Positions 1 through 8,292 of a stretch of 64,000 bases of DNA are shown piece by piece. The translations under genes were made by a program, and so were the position numbers. Under the pieces are notes generated by a model, which saw nothing but the letters and a program-made list of their open reading frames with translations, was not told where the DNA came from and did not search any database. Positions within the stretch are counted from its first letter, which is position 1, and each line of letters starts with the position of its first letter. The DNA is from Rubrivivax sp. (GTDB lineage Bacteria > Pseudomonadota > Gammaproteobacteria > Burkholderiales > Burkholderiaceae_C): positions 36,186 to 100,185 of the forward strand of contig JAIXRN010000089.1 in assembly GCA_027485165.1 (NCBI GenBank). Reading direction: 5' to 3'.

Positions 1-1
1 C

Positions 2-1024
2 GACGGCCGCCGGCCGCGCGGCGAACGCGCGCCCGCAGCAGCCCTGGGCGAAGGCGCCGCCGCGCCCAGCGACGCGCCGGTGCAGGCCTTTGTCGACAGC
101 CTGCCCGGCGCCGCTGGCGCAGACCCGGGCCCGCGTGACGGGACCGAGGGCGGTGCCGACACCGGCGCCGACCGCGACGGCGGCCGCCGCAGGCGCCGCC
201 GTGGTGGCCGCGACCGCGGTGACGCGCCCATCGACGGCCAGACCGACGAACGCGCGAATGGCGCGAATGGCGCGAATGGTGCTGACGGCGCCGCGGTGGC
301 TGCAGGCGCCGAAGACGGGGCCGAGAACGCCGACCCAGCTGGCGAACGCGCACCACGAGCCGATGGCGCCCGCGATGGCATGCGCGAAGGTGAACGCGAA
401 GGCGGTCGCCGACGTGGCCGCGGCGGCCGTGGCCGCCGCGAAGGCCAAGAAGGCCAGCTGCTGGACGAGAACGGCCAGCCCCTGCCTGCCGCAGCGTCAG
501 ACGACGCCGCGCCGGCAGCCGCCAGCGATGGGCAGCCCTTGCCCGCCAGCGCCCTGGCACGCCGCACGGCAGCCGAAGACGACGCGCCGTCGGCCCTGGC
601 CAACGCCATGCCGGCCCCCACGCGTGCCGACGCAGAAGCCGGGCTGACGGCAGAACCCGCGCAGGAAACCGTGGCCATGCCAGCCGAGCCGGCGGCGACG
701 GGCGCTGTGCCCGTCCGATCTGCGCCTGCCCCAGCCGCTGCCCCCGCGACGGCACCCATCGCTGCCCCAGCCGTGGCCCCGGTTGCGCCCTACGCCCTGC
801 CGGTGACCGACCTGCAGGGCCTGGCGGCCCAGGTCGGGCTGGAATGGGTGAACTCCGACGCCGACAAGATCGCGGCTGTGCGCGCCGTGATGGCCGCCGA
901 GCCACGCCCGATCCACGTGCCGCGCGAACCGCGGCCGCCGGTGGTGGTCGACGAAGGCCCGTTGGTGCTGGTGGAAACGCGCAAGGACTTGTCGCAGATC
1001 ACCCTGCCCTTCGAACGCGCCTGA
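2..1024 (+). CDS. rne: Ribonuclease E, C-terminal part (5' end outside window)
   Basis: The reading frame is open from the first full codon at position 2, so this is the 3' part of a longer gene. The roughly 340 visible residues are low-complexity: Arg/Gly/Asp-rich blocks (for example RRRRRRGGRDRG), then Ala/Pro-rich linkers, then a short ordered tail ending LVLVETRKDLSQITLPFERA. RNase E of Burkholderiales has an N-terminal S1/catalytic half followed by such a disordered, Arg-rich RNA-binding and degradosome-scaffold half, and many members end in a short conserved tail of this kind. The catalytic half is not visible, so the call rests on composition and the tail. A hairpin follows the stop codon. 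An unrelated Arg-rich protein is the main alternative. Confidence 0.7.
   Translation, partial: DGRRPRGERAPAAALGEGAAAPSDAPVQAFVDSLPGAAGADPGPRDGTEGGADTGADRDGGRRRRRRGGRDRGDAPIDGQTDERANGANGANGADGAAVAAGAEDGAENADPAGERAPRADGARDGMREGEREGGRRRGRGGRGRREGQEGQLLDENGQPLPAAASDDAAPAAASDGQPLPASALARRTAAEDDAPSALANAMPAPTRADAEAGLTAEPAQETVAMPAEPAATGAVPVRSAPAPAAAPATAPIAAPAVAPVAPYALPVTDLQGLAAQVGLEWVNSDADKIAAVRAVMAAEPRPIHVPREPRPPVVVDEGPLVLVETRKDLSQITLPFERA
252..278 (+). repeat. Three tandem 9-bp units inside the rne tail
   Basis: The unit gcgcgaatg occurs three times in a row at 252, 261 and 270. It encodes Ala-Asn-Gly three times in the disordered region. In-frame units of 9 bp can change in number without breaking the protein. 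Confidence 0.85.
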
Positions 1025-1041
1025 CGGCAACCAGCCGCAAA

Positions 1042-1063
1042 GCCACGCGCAGCCGCGCGTGGC
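1042..1063 (+). terminator. Hairpin terminator after rne
   Basis: A perfect 9-bp stem (gccacgcgc / gcgcgtggc) with a 4-base loop lies 17 bases after the stop codon. It is flanked by AAA on the left and CTTT on the right. The T tract is short, so termination may be partial. It separates rne from the large-gene module starting at 1149. Confidence 0.6.
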
Positions 1064-1148
1064 CTTTGCAGCTGACGCTTGCAAGTTAGGGGTGCGTTGA
1101 CCCGGAACTGACGCCTACAGTCCGTCGCTCTGGCAGCGAAGGACCCCC

Positions 1149-4100
1149 ATGGCCGATGCAGCGTTCGAACGTGTTCACGCCTGGTACGCCCAGGCCATCG
1201 ACCGGTCGATCGAAGGCGTGGCCGACGCCAACCAGCGTGCCCTGCTGCGCCGCCTGCTCTGGAGCCTGGCCGACCCGGTGAACCCGGCGGTGGCACCGCC
1301 ACCCAACGACCCGGCCGGCTTCAACCAGCCGAACGTGGCAGGCAAGTCGTTGTCCATCGCCGCCCTGGTGGTGGGCGAGACCATCGTCGCCATCGACCCG
1401 CTGAAGGCCGTCATCGACGCGCTGGGTGGCGGCAACCTGGGCGATGCGAAGGAAGCCATCGCCAGCCTGGTGCAGCAGATCAAGCGCGCGGTCGAAGGCC
1501 GCCGCGTCGCGCCCAGCGCCTTCGGGCTGGGCAAGCTGCTGCTCACGCTGTCGCGCGACATCGAAACCCCGCCCGGCAACAACGCCGCCATTCCGAAAGC
1601 CGCCAAGCTGGCAGCCTTGGTCAGCAGCAACCCGGCGCAGCAGATGCGCACCAGTTCCACCCTGGGCGTGCAGGCCCTGCTGCTGGGCGCGGTGCTGGAC
1701 AAGGCCTTTGCCGACGACCCGGCGCAGCAGCTCAAGACCTGGGCCAGCTTCGCCGCCAACAACACCCTGGGCGGCGGCGTGCTGCCGCCGCTGCCGGCGC
1801 CCTTCCCCATCAACGCCGGCCCGGCCGTGCCCGGGGCCAGCGGTGACATCGCCATCACCGACTACGACATCGCGCGCGGCATCCGCTTCGCGCTGACGGC
1901 GGCACTGACGAAGGAACGCACCGACGGCGCACGCAAACTGGTGGTCGACCTGAAGGCCCAGGGCGGCGTGCAGGTCCGCTGGGACGGCGTGGCCCCGGCG
2001 GTGGCCGAAGACGCCGCCAACCCGCTGGCGCTCAGCCTGGACGTGGCGATGAAGAAGGCCGGCGGCGGCGCTGGCGGAGAAGGCGCGATCGGCTTCCAGG
2101 CCCCAGCCGCCAACCCCACCATCCGGCTGCAGGTGGACGAGATCGGCGCCGGCCTGAAGCTGGAACGCCCCCCAGGCGGTGGCCAGCTGGCACCGGCCGT
2201 GACGATGCGCTTCAAGGGCGGCAAGCTGATCGTCTTCGTCGACCGCATCGACCCGGTGCTGCTGGGCCTGGTGCTGGGCCCGCGCGTGGAAGTCGAGCTG
2301 AACATCGAAGCCCTGGCCGACGCGGCCGGCGGGCTGCGCCTGAAGGACGGCAGCGGCCTGCGCGTGAACGTGCCGATCGAAACCCTGCCCACCGGGCCAT
2401 TCAAGCTGCAGCTGATCAGCTTCGGCATCCAGCCCGACCCCGCCTTTTCGCGCATCGAGACCGAGATTTCGATCTCGGCCGGCGTCGACCTGGGGCCCTT
2501 CAAGGCCAGCGTCGAACGCATCGGCGCGAAGATCGCCATCGCGGTGGCCGATGGCAGCACGACGCTGGACTTCAAGCCCCCCACCGGCATTGGCCTGAGC
2601 CTGGACGCCGGGCCCGTCAGCGGTGGGGGCTTCCTGTCGCTGGACTTCGCCGCGGGTGAATACAAGGGCGCGCTGGAACTGAAGATCGCGTCGATCGGGG
2701 TGAAGGCACTCGGCCTGCTGCACACCAAGCGGCCGGGCGGCCAGTGGTCGCTGCTGCTGCTGATCTTCGGCAACTTCCCGCCCATCCAGCTGTCCTGGGG
2801 CTTCGTGCTGACGGGCGTGGGCGGGCTGGTGGGCGTGCAGCACACAGCCGACACGCAGGCGCTGTCGCGCGAACTTGGCCGCGGCGGGCTGGACGCCGTG
2901 CTGTTCCCAAAGGACGTGGCTGGCAACGCGCCGCAGATCTTCCAGACCCTGTCGACCCTGTTCCCCTTCAAGCCCGGCGGATTCGTGCTGGGGCCGATGC
3001 TGGAAGTGGGCTGGGGCACGCCGGCACTCGTCAGCCTGCGGCTGGGCGTGCTGATCGAAGCCAGCCAGATTGCCATCCTGGGCCAGTTGGTGATCCAGAT
3101 CCCGCCGCTGGTGGACAAGAAGCTCGCCATCATCCTGCTGCAGCTGGACTTCGTCGGCAGCATCGTCTTCGACCCCTTCAAGATCGCCTTCGACGGCAAG
3201 CTGCGCGATTCACGCGTGGCGCTGATCAGCATCACCGGCCAGTTCGCCTTCCGCGCGGCCTTCGGCGACAAGCCCACGTTCCTGATCTCGGCCGGCGGCT
3301 TCCACCCGCGCTTTGCCGACATCCCGCCCGACGTGCCCATGCCCTTCGACCGCATCGGCGCGGGCTTTTCCATCGGCATCGTCGGCGTCAGCGTCAAGGG
3401 CTACTTCGCCGTCACCGCGGCCACGGTGCAGGGCGGCTTCGAGATCAAGGCCTGGGGCGACGTGGGCGTGGCCAGCTTCGACGCCGGGCTGGGCTTCGAC
3501 GCCATCTGCTACCTGCAGCCGAAGTTCTATTTCGAAGTCGACTTCCGTGCCTGGGCCAATGCCCAGGCCTTCGGCATCGAATTCGGCGTGCGCCTGGCCG
3601 GCCTGCTGGCCGGCCCCGGGCGCTGGCGCATCCGCGGCGAAGCCAGCGTCAGCCTGGGCATCTTCGGCAGCGTCTCGATCGACTTCGACGAACGCTGGGG
3701 CAGCGACACCGACACGCCCCTGGTCACCGAAAACGCCTTCGCGCTGCTGACCAGCGAAGCCGGCAAGCGCGACAACTGGGCCGTGCAGCTGCCGCCTGGC
3801 GACCAGAGCTATGTCACCGTCGCCACGCGCGAAGGCCAGACCGACCCGCTGGCGCACCCGATGGCGTCGCTCACCTTCACCCAGCGCCGCGTGCCGCTGA
3901 ACCGCACGCTGGACAAAGTGGGCGACGCGAAGATCGCGGGCCCGCGGCAGGTGAAGATCAGCGCCGTCAGCTTCGACGGCGCGCCCGTGCCCGCCGCGCG
4001 CACGGCGCAGCGCGAACAGTTCGCGGCCAGCCAGTTCTTCAAGATGTCCGACGAAGACAAGCTGGCCAGGCCGTCGTTCGAGGCCATGGACGCCGGCGAG

Positions 4101-4526
4101 CGCTTCCACTTCGACGACTTCGAATTCGGCCCTGCGCAAGCCGCGCCGGTGGACTGGGAAACGCGCGACCTGAGCCCGCAGCCCGGCGGCCTGGGCAACC
4201 TGGGCCCGCTGGCGCTGATGCTGCAGCGCGACCATGTCTTCGCCCGCGCCCCACAGGCCACGCACTGGCTGCTGGCCACGGGCGCGGCCGCCCGCAGCCC
4301 GCTGCGCGCGGTGGCCGACCGCTTGCCGCTGGACATCACGCCCCTGGTGCTGGCAGACGCGCCCACCATGGCCGTGGCCAGCCGCACGCAAGCCAGCGCC
4401 ACGTTGGCCAAACCCGCGGCTGGTGCCTGGGCGGCGCAGCAGGCCCTGCAGGCCGGCGCGGCCACGGCGGTGCAGGCCACGCAGTGGCAGGTGGTCGAGG
4501 CCTATGAACTGGCCAGCCCGGCATGA
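1149..4526 (+). CDS. Large protein of unknown function, DUF6603-like beta-rich middle (module gene A)
   Basis: This 1125-residue protein has no signal peptide. The ATG is preceded by GAAGGA five bases upstream. Residues 1-230 look helical. About 240-850 is a long run of short amphipathic beta-type segments with a repeating Gly-hydrophobic pattern (for example LGPFKASVERIG and SLGIFGSVSIDFDERW), and cysteine is almost absent. The middle resembles my recollection of DUF6603 proteins, whose function is unknown. About 855-1125 is a separate domain carrying SDEDKLARPSFE near residue 967. It is the first of four co-directional giant genes; the next starts 72 bp on. An elongated lipid-groove or scaffold fold is possible but is only inference from composition. 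Confidence 0.75.
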   Translation: MADAAFERVHAWYAQAIDRSIEGVADANQRALLRRLLWSLADPVNPAVAPPPNDPAGFNQPNVAGKSLSIAALVVGETIVAIDPLKAVIDALGGGNLGDAKEAIASLVQQIKRAVEGRRVAPSAFGLGKLLLTLSRDIETPPGNNAAIPKAAKLAALVSSNPAQQMRTSSTLGVQALLLGAVLDKAFADDPAQQLKTWASFAANNTLGGGVLPPLPAPFPINAGPAVPGASGDIAITDYDIARGIRFALTAALTKERTDGARKLVVDLKAQGGVQVRWDGVAPAVAEDAANPLALSLDVAMKKAGGGAGGEGAIGFQAPAANPTIRLQVDEIGAGLKLERPPGGGQLAPAVTMRFKGGKLIVFVDRIDPVLLGLVLGPRVEVELNIEALADAAGGLRLKDGSGLRVNVPIETLPTGPFKLQLISFGIQPDPAFSRIETEISISAGVDLGPFKASVERIGAKIAIAVADGSTTLDFKPPTGIGLSLDAGPVSGGGFLSLDFAAGEYKGALELKIASIGVKALGLLHTKRPGGQWSLLLLIFGNFPPIQLSWGFVLTGVGGLVGVQHTADTQALSRELGRGGLDAVLFPKDVAGNAPQIFQTLSTLFPFKPGGFVLGPMLEVGWGTPALVSLRLGVLIEASQIAILGQLVIQIPPLVDKKLAIILLQLDFVGSIVFDPFKIAFDGKLRDSRVALISITGQFAFRAAFGDKPTFLISAGGFHPRFADIPPDVPMPFDRIGAGFSIGIVGVSVKGYFAVTAATVQGGFEIKAWGDVGVASFDAGLGFDAICYLQPKFYFEVDFRAWANAQAFGIEFGVRLAGLLAGPGRWRIRGEASVSLGIFGSVSIDFDERWGSDTDTPLVTENAFALLTSEAGKRDNWAVQLPPGDQSYVTVATREGQTDPLAHPMASLTFTQRRVPLNRTLDKVGDAKIAGPRQVKISAVSFDGAPVPAARTAQREQFAASQFFKMSDEDKLARPSFEAMDAGERFHFDDFEFGPAQAAPVDWETRDLSPQPGGLGNLGPLALMLQRDHVFARAPQATHWLLATGAAARSPLRAVADRLPLDITPLVLADAPTMAVASRTQASATLAKPAAGAWAAQQALQAGAATAVQATQWQVVEAYELASPA

Positions 4527-4534
4527 ACGGCCTT

Positions 4535-4561
4535 GGCCCTGTCGGCCCTGTCGGCCCTGTC
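4535..4561 (+). repeat. Three tandem 9-bp units between module genes A and B
   Basis: The unit ggccctgtc is repeated exactly three times (4535, 4544, 4553) just after the stop codon of gene A. A small hairpin, ggcgg-tga-ccgcc, follows at once. This 72-bp spacer is the only gap over 20 bp inside the module, so copy-number change here could affect A/B expression coupling. That effect is inference. Confidence 0.85.
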
Positions 4562-4598
4562 GGCGGTGACCGCCTGAAGCACTGAAAGACGCCCCACC

Positions 4599-7500
4599 AT
4601 GGCCGACGTCCACTACGAATTCCTGCCCTGGGCCCGGCGCGGCCTGGCGCGTGCGCACACCAACCAGCAGGCCCTGGGCCGCCCCGTGCTGCCCACCGTG
4701 CAGGTTGGCCTGCAGTTGCAAGGCAGCGTGAACGAAGACGCCAGCGCCAGCGCGCAGGTGCCACTGAAGATGATCGGCCCGGCCGACGTGGTGGGCATCG
4801 ACCCGCGCACCATCATCCGCACCGAACCGCGCGCCGGCAACCACGACTTCGAACCCAACTACCTGGCGGCGATCGAATTCGACCCGCCCGACTTCCCCTG
4901 GCTGCTGACACCCGCCCGCGCCGATGCCCAGCAGCGCCTGCTGCCCTGGCTGGCCCTGGTGGTGTTCAAGCGCGACGAGGTCGACGGCGAACCCCGGCTG
5001 CGCAGCGCCCGGCTGCTGCCTTCGCTGACGCTGCGCGGCACCGTGCCGCTGCCCGACCTGTCGCAGGCCTGGCTATGGGCCCATGCCCAGGTGTTGCGCA
5101 ACCCGCAGGCTGGCGACGTGGGCACTGATGCTGCCGGTCTAGCCAACACGCTGAAGAATGAACCGCAGCGCAACCTGTCGCGCCTGGTGTGCCCGCGCCG
5201 GCTGGAGCCCGGGCAAAGCTACATCGCCTGTGTCGTACCGCTGTTTGAACAGGGCCTGCTGGCCGGCCTGGGCCGGCGCGTGGACCCGAACGCGACGCTC
5301 TCGCTGGCCTGGGAAGGCGGCGAGGCCACCGACCTGGAACTGCCGGTCTACTACCACTGGACCTTTTCCACCGGCCCGGCCGGCGACTTCGAGGCCCTGG
5401 CCCGGCGCCTGAAAGCCCCGATGGACCCCGGTTCACCGCCCAGCCTGGCCACGCTGGGCAGGATGCCGGTGGAAGTGGACGCCGACCTGCTGTTCCAGGA
5501 CCCCGCGGTGCGCGCGCAAGGCCCCGCGGCCGTGAAGGCGGCCTACGTGGCGCAGTACGAAGGCGCGATGCTGTCGCTGACTGCGAACGTGCCGCCTCAG
5601 CCCGCGCGCGCGGCCGACATCGCCAGCGAACTGGCCGCCATCCTGAACGCCGGCGAACAGCGCGCCCTGGGCAACCTGGCGCTGGAAGACGAAGAACCCG
5701 AAGTGCCCCTGGTCGGCCCGCCGGTCTACGGCGCCTGGCACGCGCGCGCACACAGCGTGAACCCAACGCAGACGCAGCGCTGGCTGCACGGCCTGAACCT
5801 GCGCGTGCCGCAGCGCATGGCCGCCGGCGTGGGCACGCGGCTGGTGCAGAAGCACCAGGAAGTCTTCATGCAGGCCGCCTGGTCGCAGATGGGCGACATC
5901 CTGAAGGCCGAACGCCTGCTGTCGATGGCCCACCTGTCGGTGCGGGCCCTGGGCTGCCTGGTCGACCGGGTGAACAAGCTGGCGCCCGAACGCCGGCTGC
6001 AGTTTCTGGCCCCGGCCGCCGCGCGCATGGCCAGCGACGCCCGCCCATCGGCCGGCGGCGCGCCGCTGACGATCTGGGGCTACCAGCAGACCACCAGCCT
6101 GCCCGAAGCCGCGGGTGACGGCGCGCTGCGCCGCGGCCTGGCCAGCCAGCGCCCTTACATGCGCCGCGCCGCCGCGTTGCCGCAGGGCGGGCTGGCGAAC
6201 GCGCTGACCCGCGCGCACGCCAGCACCGACAGCCTGGTCGGCCTGCTGGCCGCCCCGCGCTTTCGCACCGACGGCATCCGCAGCCTGCGTGCACTGGACG
6301 GCATCGCCATCGCGCCCGGCGGCCCGGCGCGGCTGGACGTGCCCGGCCTGGGCACCCAGCTGCCCGTGGCCCTGCTGGCCACACTGCAGGGCGGCCAGCG
6401 CACGCTGCAGGCGCAGCCCGCCGCCGCCTTCCAGCGCCCCAGCGTGGCCGCACGGCTGCGCACGGGGGTGCTGCTGGACGCTTCCTGGGCGCGGGTGGAC
6501 GAACTGCTGGGCGCCGTCGCTCGCCAGCAGTTCAGCAGCGGCTTCCAGCCCGACACCGCCATGCCGACCCTGGCCGCCGCCGACCTGGCCCAGGGCCTGC
6601 TGGCCACGCGCAAGCTGCGCGCTGAAGGCGTGCTGCTGGCAGCAGTGCAGACGAACAATAGCTTCGCGCTGGCGCCCCCGCAGGCGCTGCGCGTGGATTC
6701 ACGCGACGGCCGCGTGCATGTGGCCGCTGCCGCGCCACGGGTGATGGCGGACATGACGGCCGGCTTGCAGGCAGCCGGCAGCGGGGTCGAACAGGCGGCG
6801 GTCGTGAAGCCTGGCGCGCTGGCCTCGGTGCCGATTGCCGCCATCCGCCAGCACGGCCCCCGGGCGCTGTTCGCCAGCCTGCCCGTGGGCACGCTGGCCG
6901 GGGGCGACGCTGCTGGTGTGGCACTCGGCAGCCGCGCTGGCGGCCGCTTCGGCCCGCCGCGCAGCACGGTGGTGCCGGCCCTGCCCCAGCCGCCGGCAGC
7001 GGGCGTACCGCCTGGCCTGGCGGGCGGGCGCATCGGCGTCACCACCCTGCCGCCAGAACTGGGCGCCCCGGTGCTGGCACGCTTCCGCCAGGCCTGGGCA
7101 GAGCGCCTGGAACGCGAAGCCGCCCCCGCGCTGCCGCGCGGCGTGGCGCTACAGCCCGTGCCCTTCGACACCCCCGCCGCCGTGCAGGCCGCTGGGCTGG
7201 CGCTGGACATGAAGACGCTGGTGCCGCGCCGCGTGCAGGGCCTGCTGCAGCTGGCTGGCAGCGGGCTGGACATCACGCGCGGGCGTGCCGGCATGGTCGG
7301 CGACACGCTGCTGAACCTGGAACGCTATGTCCTGCCCAAGCTCTGGGACCGCGTGATGGCCTACCCGAAGATCGAAGAAGCCCTGTACGCCAAGCTGGCC
7401 AACATGGACCGCGAAGCCTTCCTGCCCGGCGCGCAGGAAATCCCCAACGACAGCATCCTGCTGCTGAAGACCAACCCGCGCTTCGTCGAAAGCTTCCTGG

Positions 7501-8282
7501 TCGGCGCCAACCACGAGATGGGGCGCGAAATGCTGTGGCGCGGCTTCCCCACCGACCAGCGCGGCACGCCCTTCCAGCGCTTCTGGCCGTACTTCGACCG
7601 TGAACGCATGGACGTGCTGCCCATCCACCAGTGGCAGGCCAGCAAACCCATCGGCCAGGCCGGTGGTACCGACACGAAGGAACAGCTGGTGCTGCTGGTG
7701 CGCGGGCAGCTGCTGCGCCGCTACCCCAACACCAACGTCTACGCGATTGCGCGCGACGGCACCGAAACCCCGGCGCGCTTCGACGGCAGCCGCGCGGTCA
7801 CCGGGCCTGACGCCGCCGGGTTGTTGCCGCCCGACATCAGCTTCTTCGTCTTCCCGATTGCGCCGGTCGATGCGCCGAAGTACTGGTTCGTGCTGGAAGA
7901 GCCGATGACCGAACCGCGCTTCGGCTTCGACGACGGCGAAGCCCCGCGCCAGGTGCCGCGCGTGCGCCGCCGCGGCGGCGGCCAGCTGATGCAGCGCTTC
8001 GTGCTGGCCCCAGGCGCCGCCGCGCCGCTGGCCGACACCTGGCTGGACGTGGACTGGGGCGATGTCGGCACCGCCCCCGGCAGCCACCTGACGCTGGCGC
8101 AACTGGCCAGCGTGAACTTCACACCCACGGCCCAGTTGCCGCCGGGCACCGTGCGCAGCCTGGCCCAGCTGAACAGCGCCAGCGCCCATGCCGGGCAGGC
8201 CGCCGCGGCCCTGTTGCAGCGGCCCTTCCGCGGCTACTTTGCCGGCACCCGGCTGGCCACCGGCAACCCCCCGCCGCCCTGA
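4599..8282 (+). CDS. Large conserved-looking protein of unknown function (module gene B)
   Basis: This 1227-residue protein starts at an ATG at 4599 and has no signal peptide or obvious transmembrane segment. Visible signatures are DFPWLLTPARA near residue 103, LLPWLALVVFKRDEV just after it, NHEMGREMLWRGFPTDQRG starting at residue 971, and VLLVRGQLLRRYPNTNVYA near 1030. The dense Trp/Arg/Asp motifs are unlike a random high-GC reading frame and point to strong selection. I recall similar motifs in unannotated large proteins of other phyla but cannot name a family. Gene C begins 10 bp after the stop codon, so B, C and D are very probably one transcript. There are no nucleotide-binding, protease or nuclease motifs. 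Confidence 0.75.
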   Translation: MADVHYEFLPWARRGLARAHTNQQALGRPVLPTVQVGLQLQGSVNEDASASAQVPLKMIGPADVVGIDPRTIIRTEPRAGNHDFEPNYLAAIEFDPPDFPWLLTPARADAQQRLLPWLALVVFKRDEVDGEPRLRSARLLPSLTLRGTVPLPDLSQAWLWAHAQVLRNPQAGDVGTDAAGLANTLKNEPQRNLSRLVCPRRLEPGQSYIACVVPLFEQGLLAGLGRRVDPNATLSLAWEGGEATDLELPVYYHWTFSTGPAGDFEALARRLKAPMDPGSPPSLATLGRMPVEVDADLLFQDPAVRAQGPAAVKAAYVAQYEGAMLSLTANVPPQPARAADIASELAAILNAGEQRALGNLALEDEEPEVPLVGPPVYGAWHARAHSVNPTQTQRWLHGLNLRVPQRMAAGVGTRLVQKHQEVFMQAAWSQMGDILKAERLLSMAHLSVRALGCLVDRVNKLAPERRLQFLAPAAARMASDARPSAGGAPLTIWGYQQTTSLPEAAGDGALRRGLASQRPYMRRAAALPQGGLANALTRAHASTDSLVGLLAAPRFRTDGIRSLRALDGIAIAPGGPARLDVPGLGTQLPVALLATLQGGQRTLQAQPAAAFQRPSVAARLRTGVLLDASWARVDELLGAVARQQFSSGFQPDTAMPTLAAADLAQGLLATRKLRAEGVLLAAVQTNNSFALAPPQALRVDSRDGRVHVAAAAPRVMADMTAGLQAAGSGVEQAAVVKPGALASVPIAAIRQHGPRALFASLPVGTLAGGDAAGVALGSRAGGRFGPPRSTVVPALPQPPAAGVPPGLAGGRIGVTTLPPELGAPVLARFRQAWAERLEREAAPALPRGVALQPVPFDTPAAVQAAGLALDMKTLVPRRVQGLLQLAGSGLDITRGRAGMVGDTLLNLERYVLPKLWDRVMAYPKIEEALYAKLANMDREAFLPGAQEIPNDSILLLKTNPRFVESFLVGANHEMGREMLWRGFPTDQRGTPFQRFWPYFDRERMDVLPIHQWQASKPIGQAGGTDTKEQLVLLVRGQLLRRYPNTNVYAIARDGTETPARFDGSRAVTGPDAAGLLPPDISFFVFPIAPVDAPKYWFVLEEPMTEPRFGFDDGEAPRQVPRVRRRGGGQLMQRFVLAPGAAAPLADTWLDVDWGDVGTAPGSHLTLAQLASVNFTPTAQLPPGTVRSLAQLNSASAHAGQAAAALLQRPFRGYFAGTRLATGNPPPP

Positions 8283-8292
8283 GACACCCACC

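Noticed and set aside
1097..1122. TTGACC followed by TACAGT upstream of module gene A as a promoter
   Set aside because: The spacing is about 13 bp, too short for a sigma-70 promoter; no better pair was seen.
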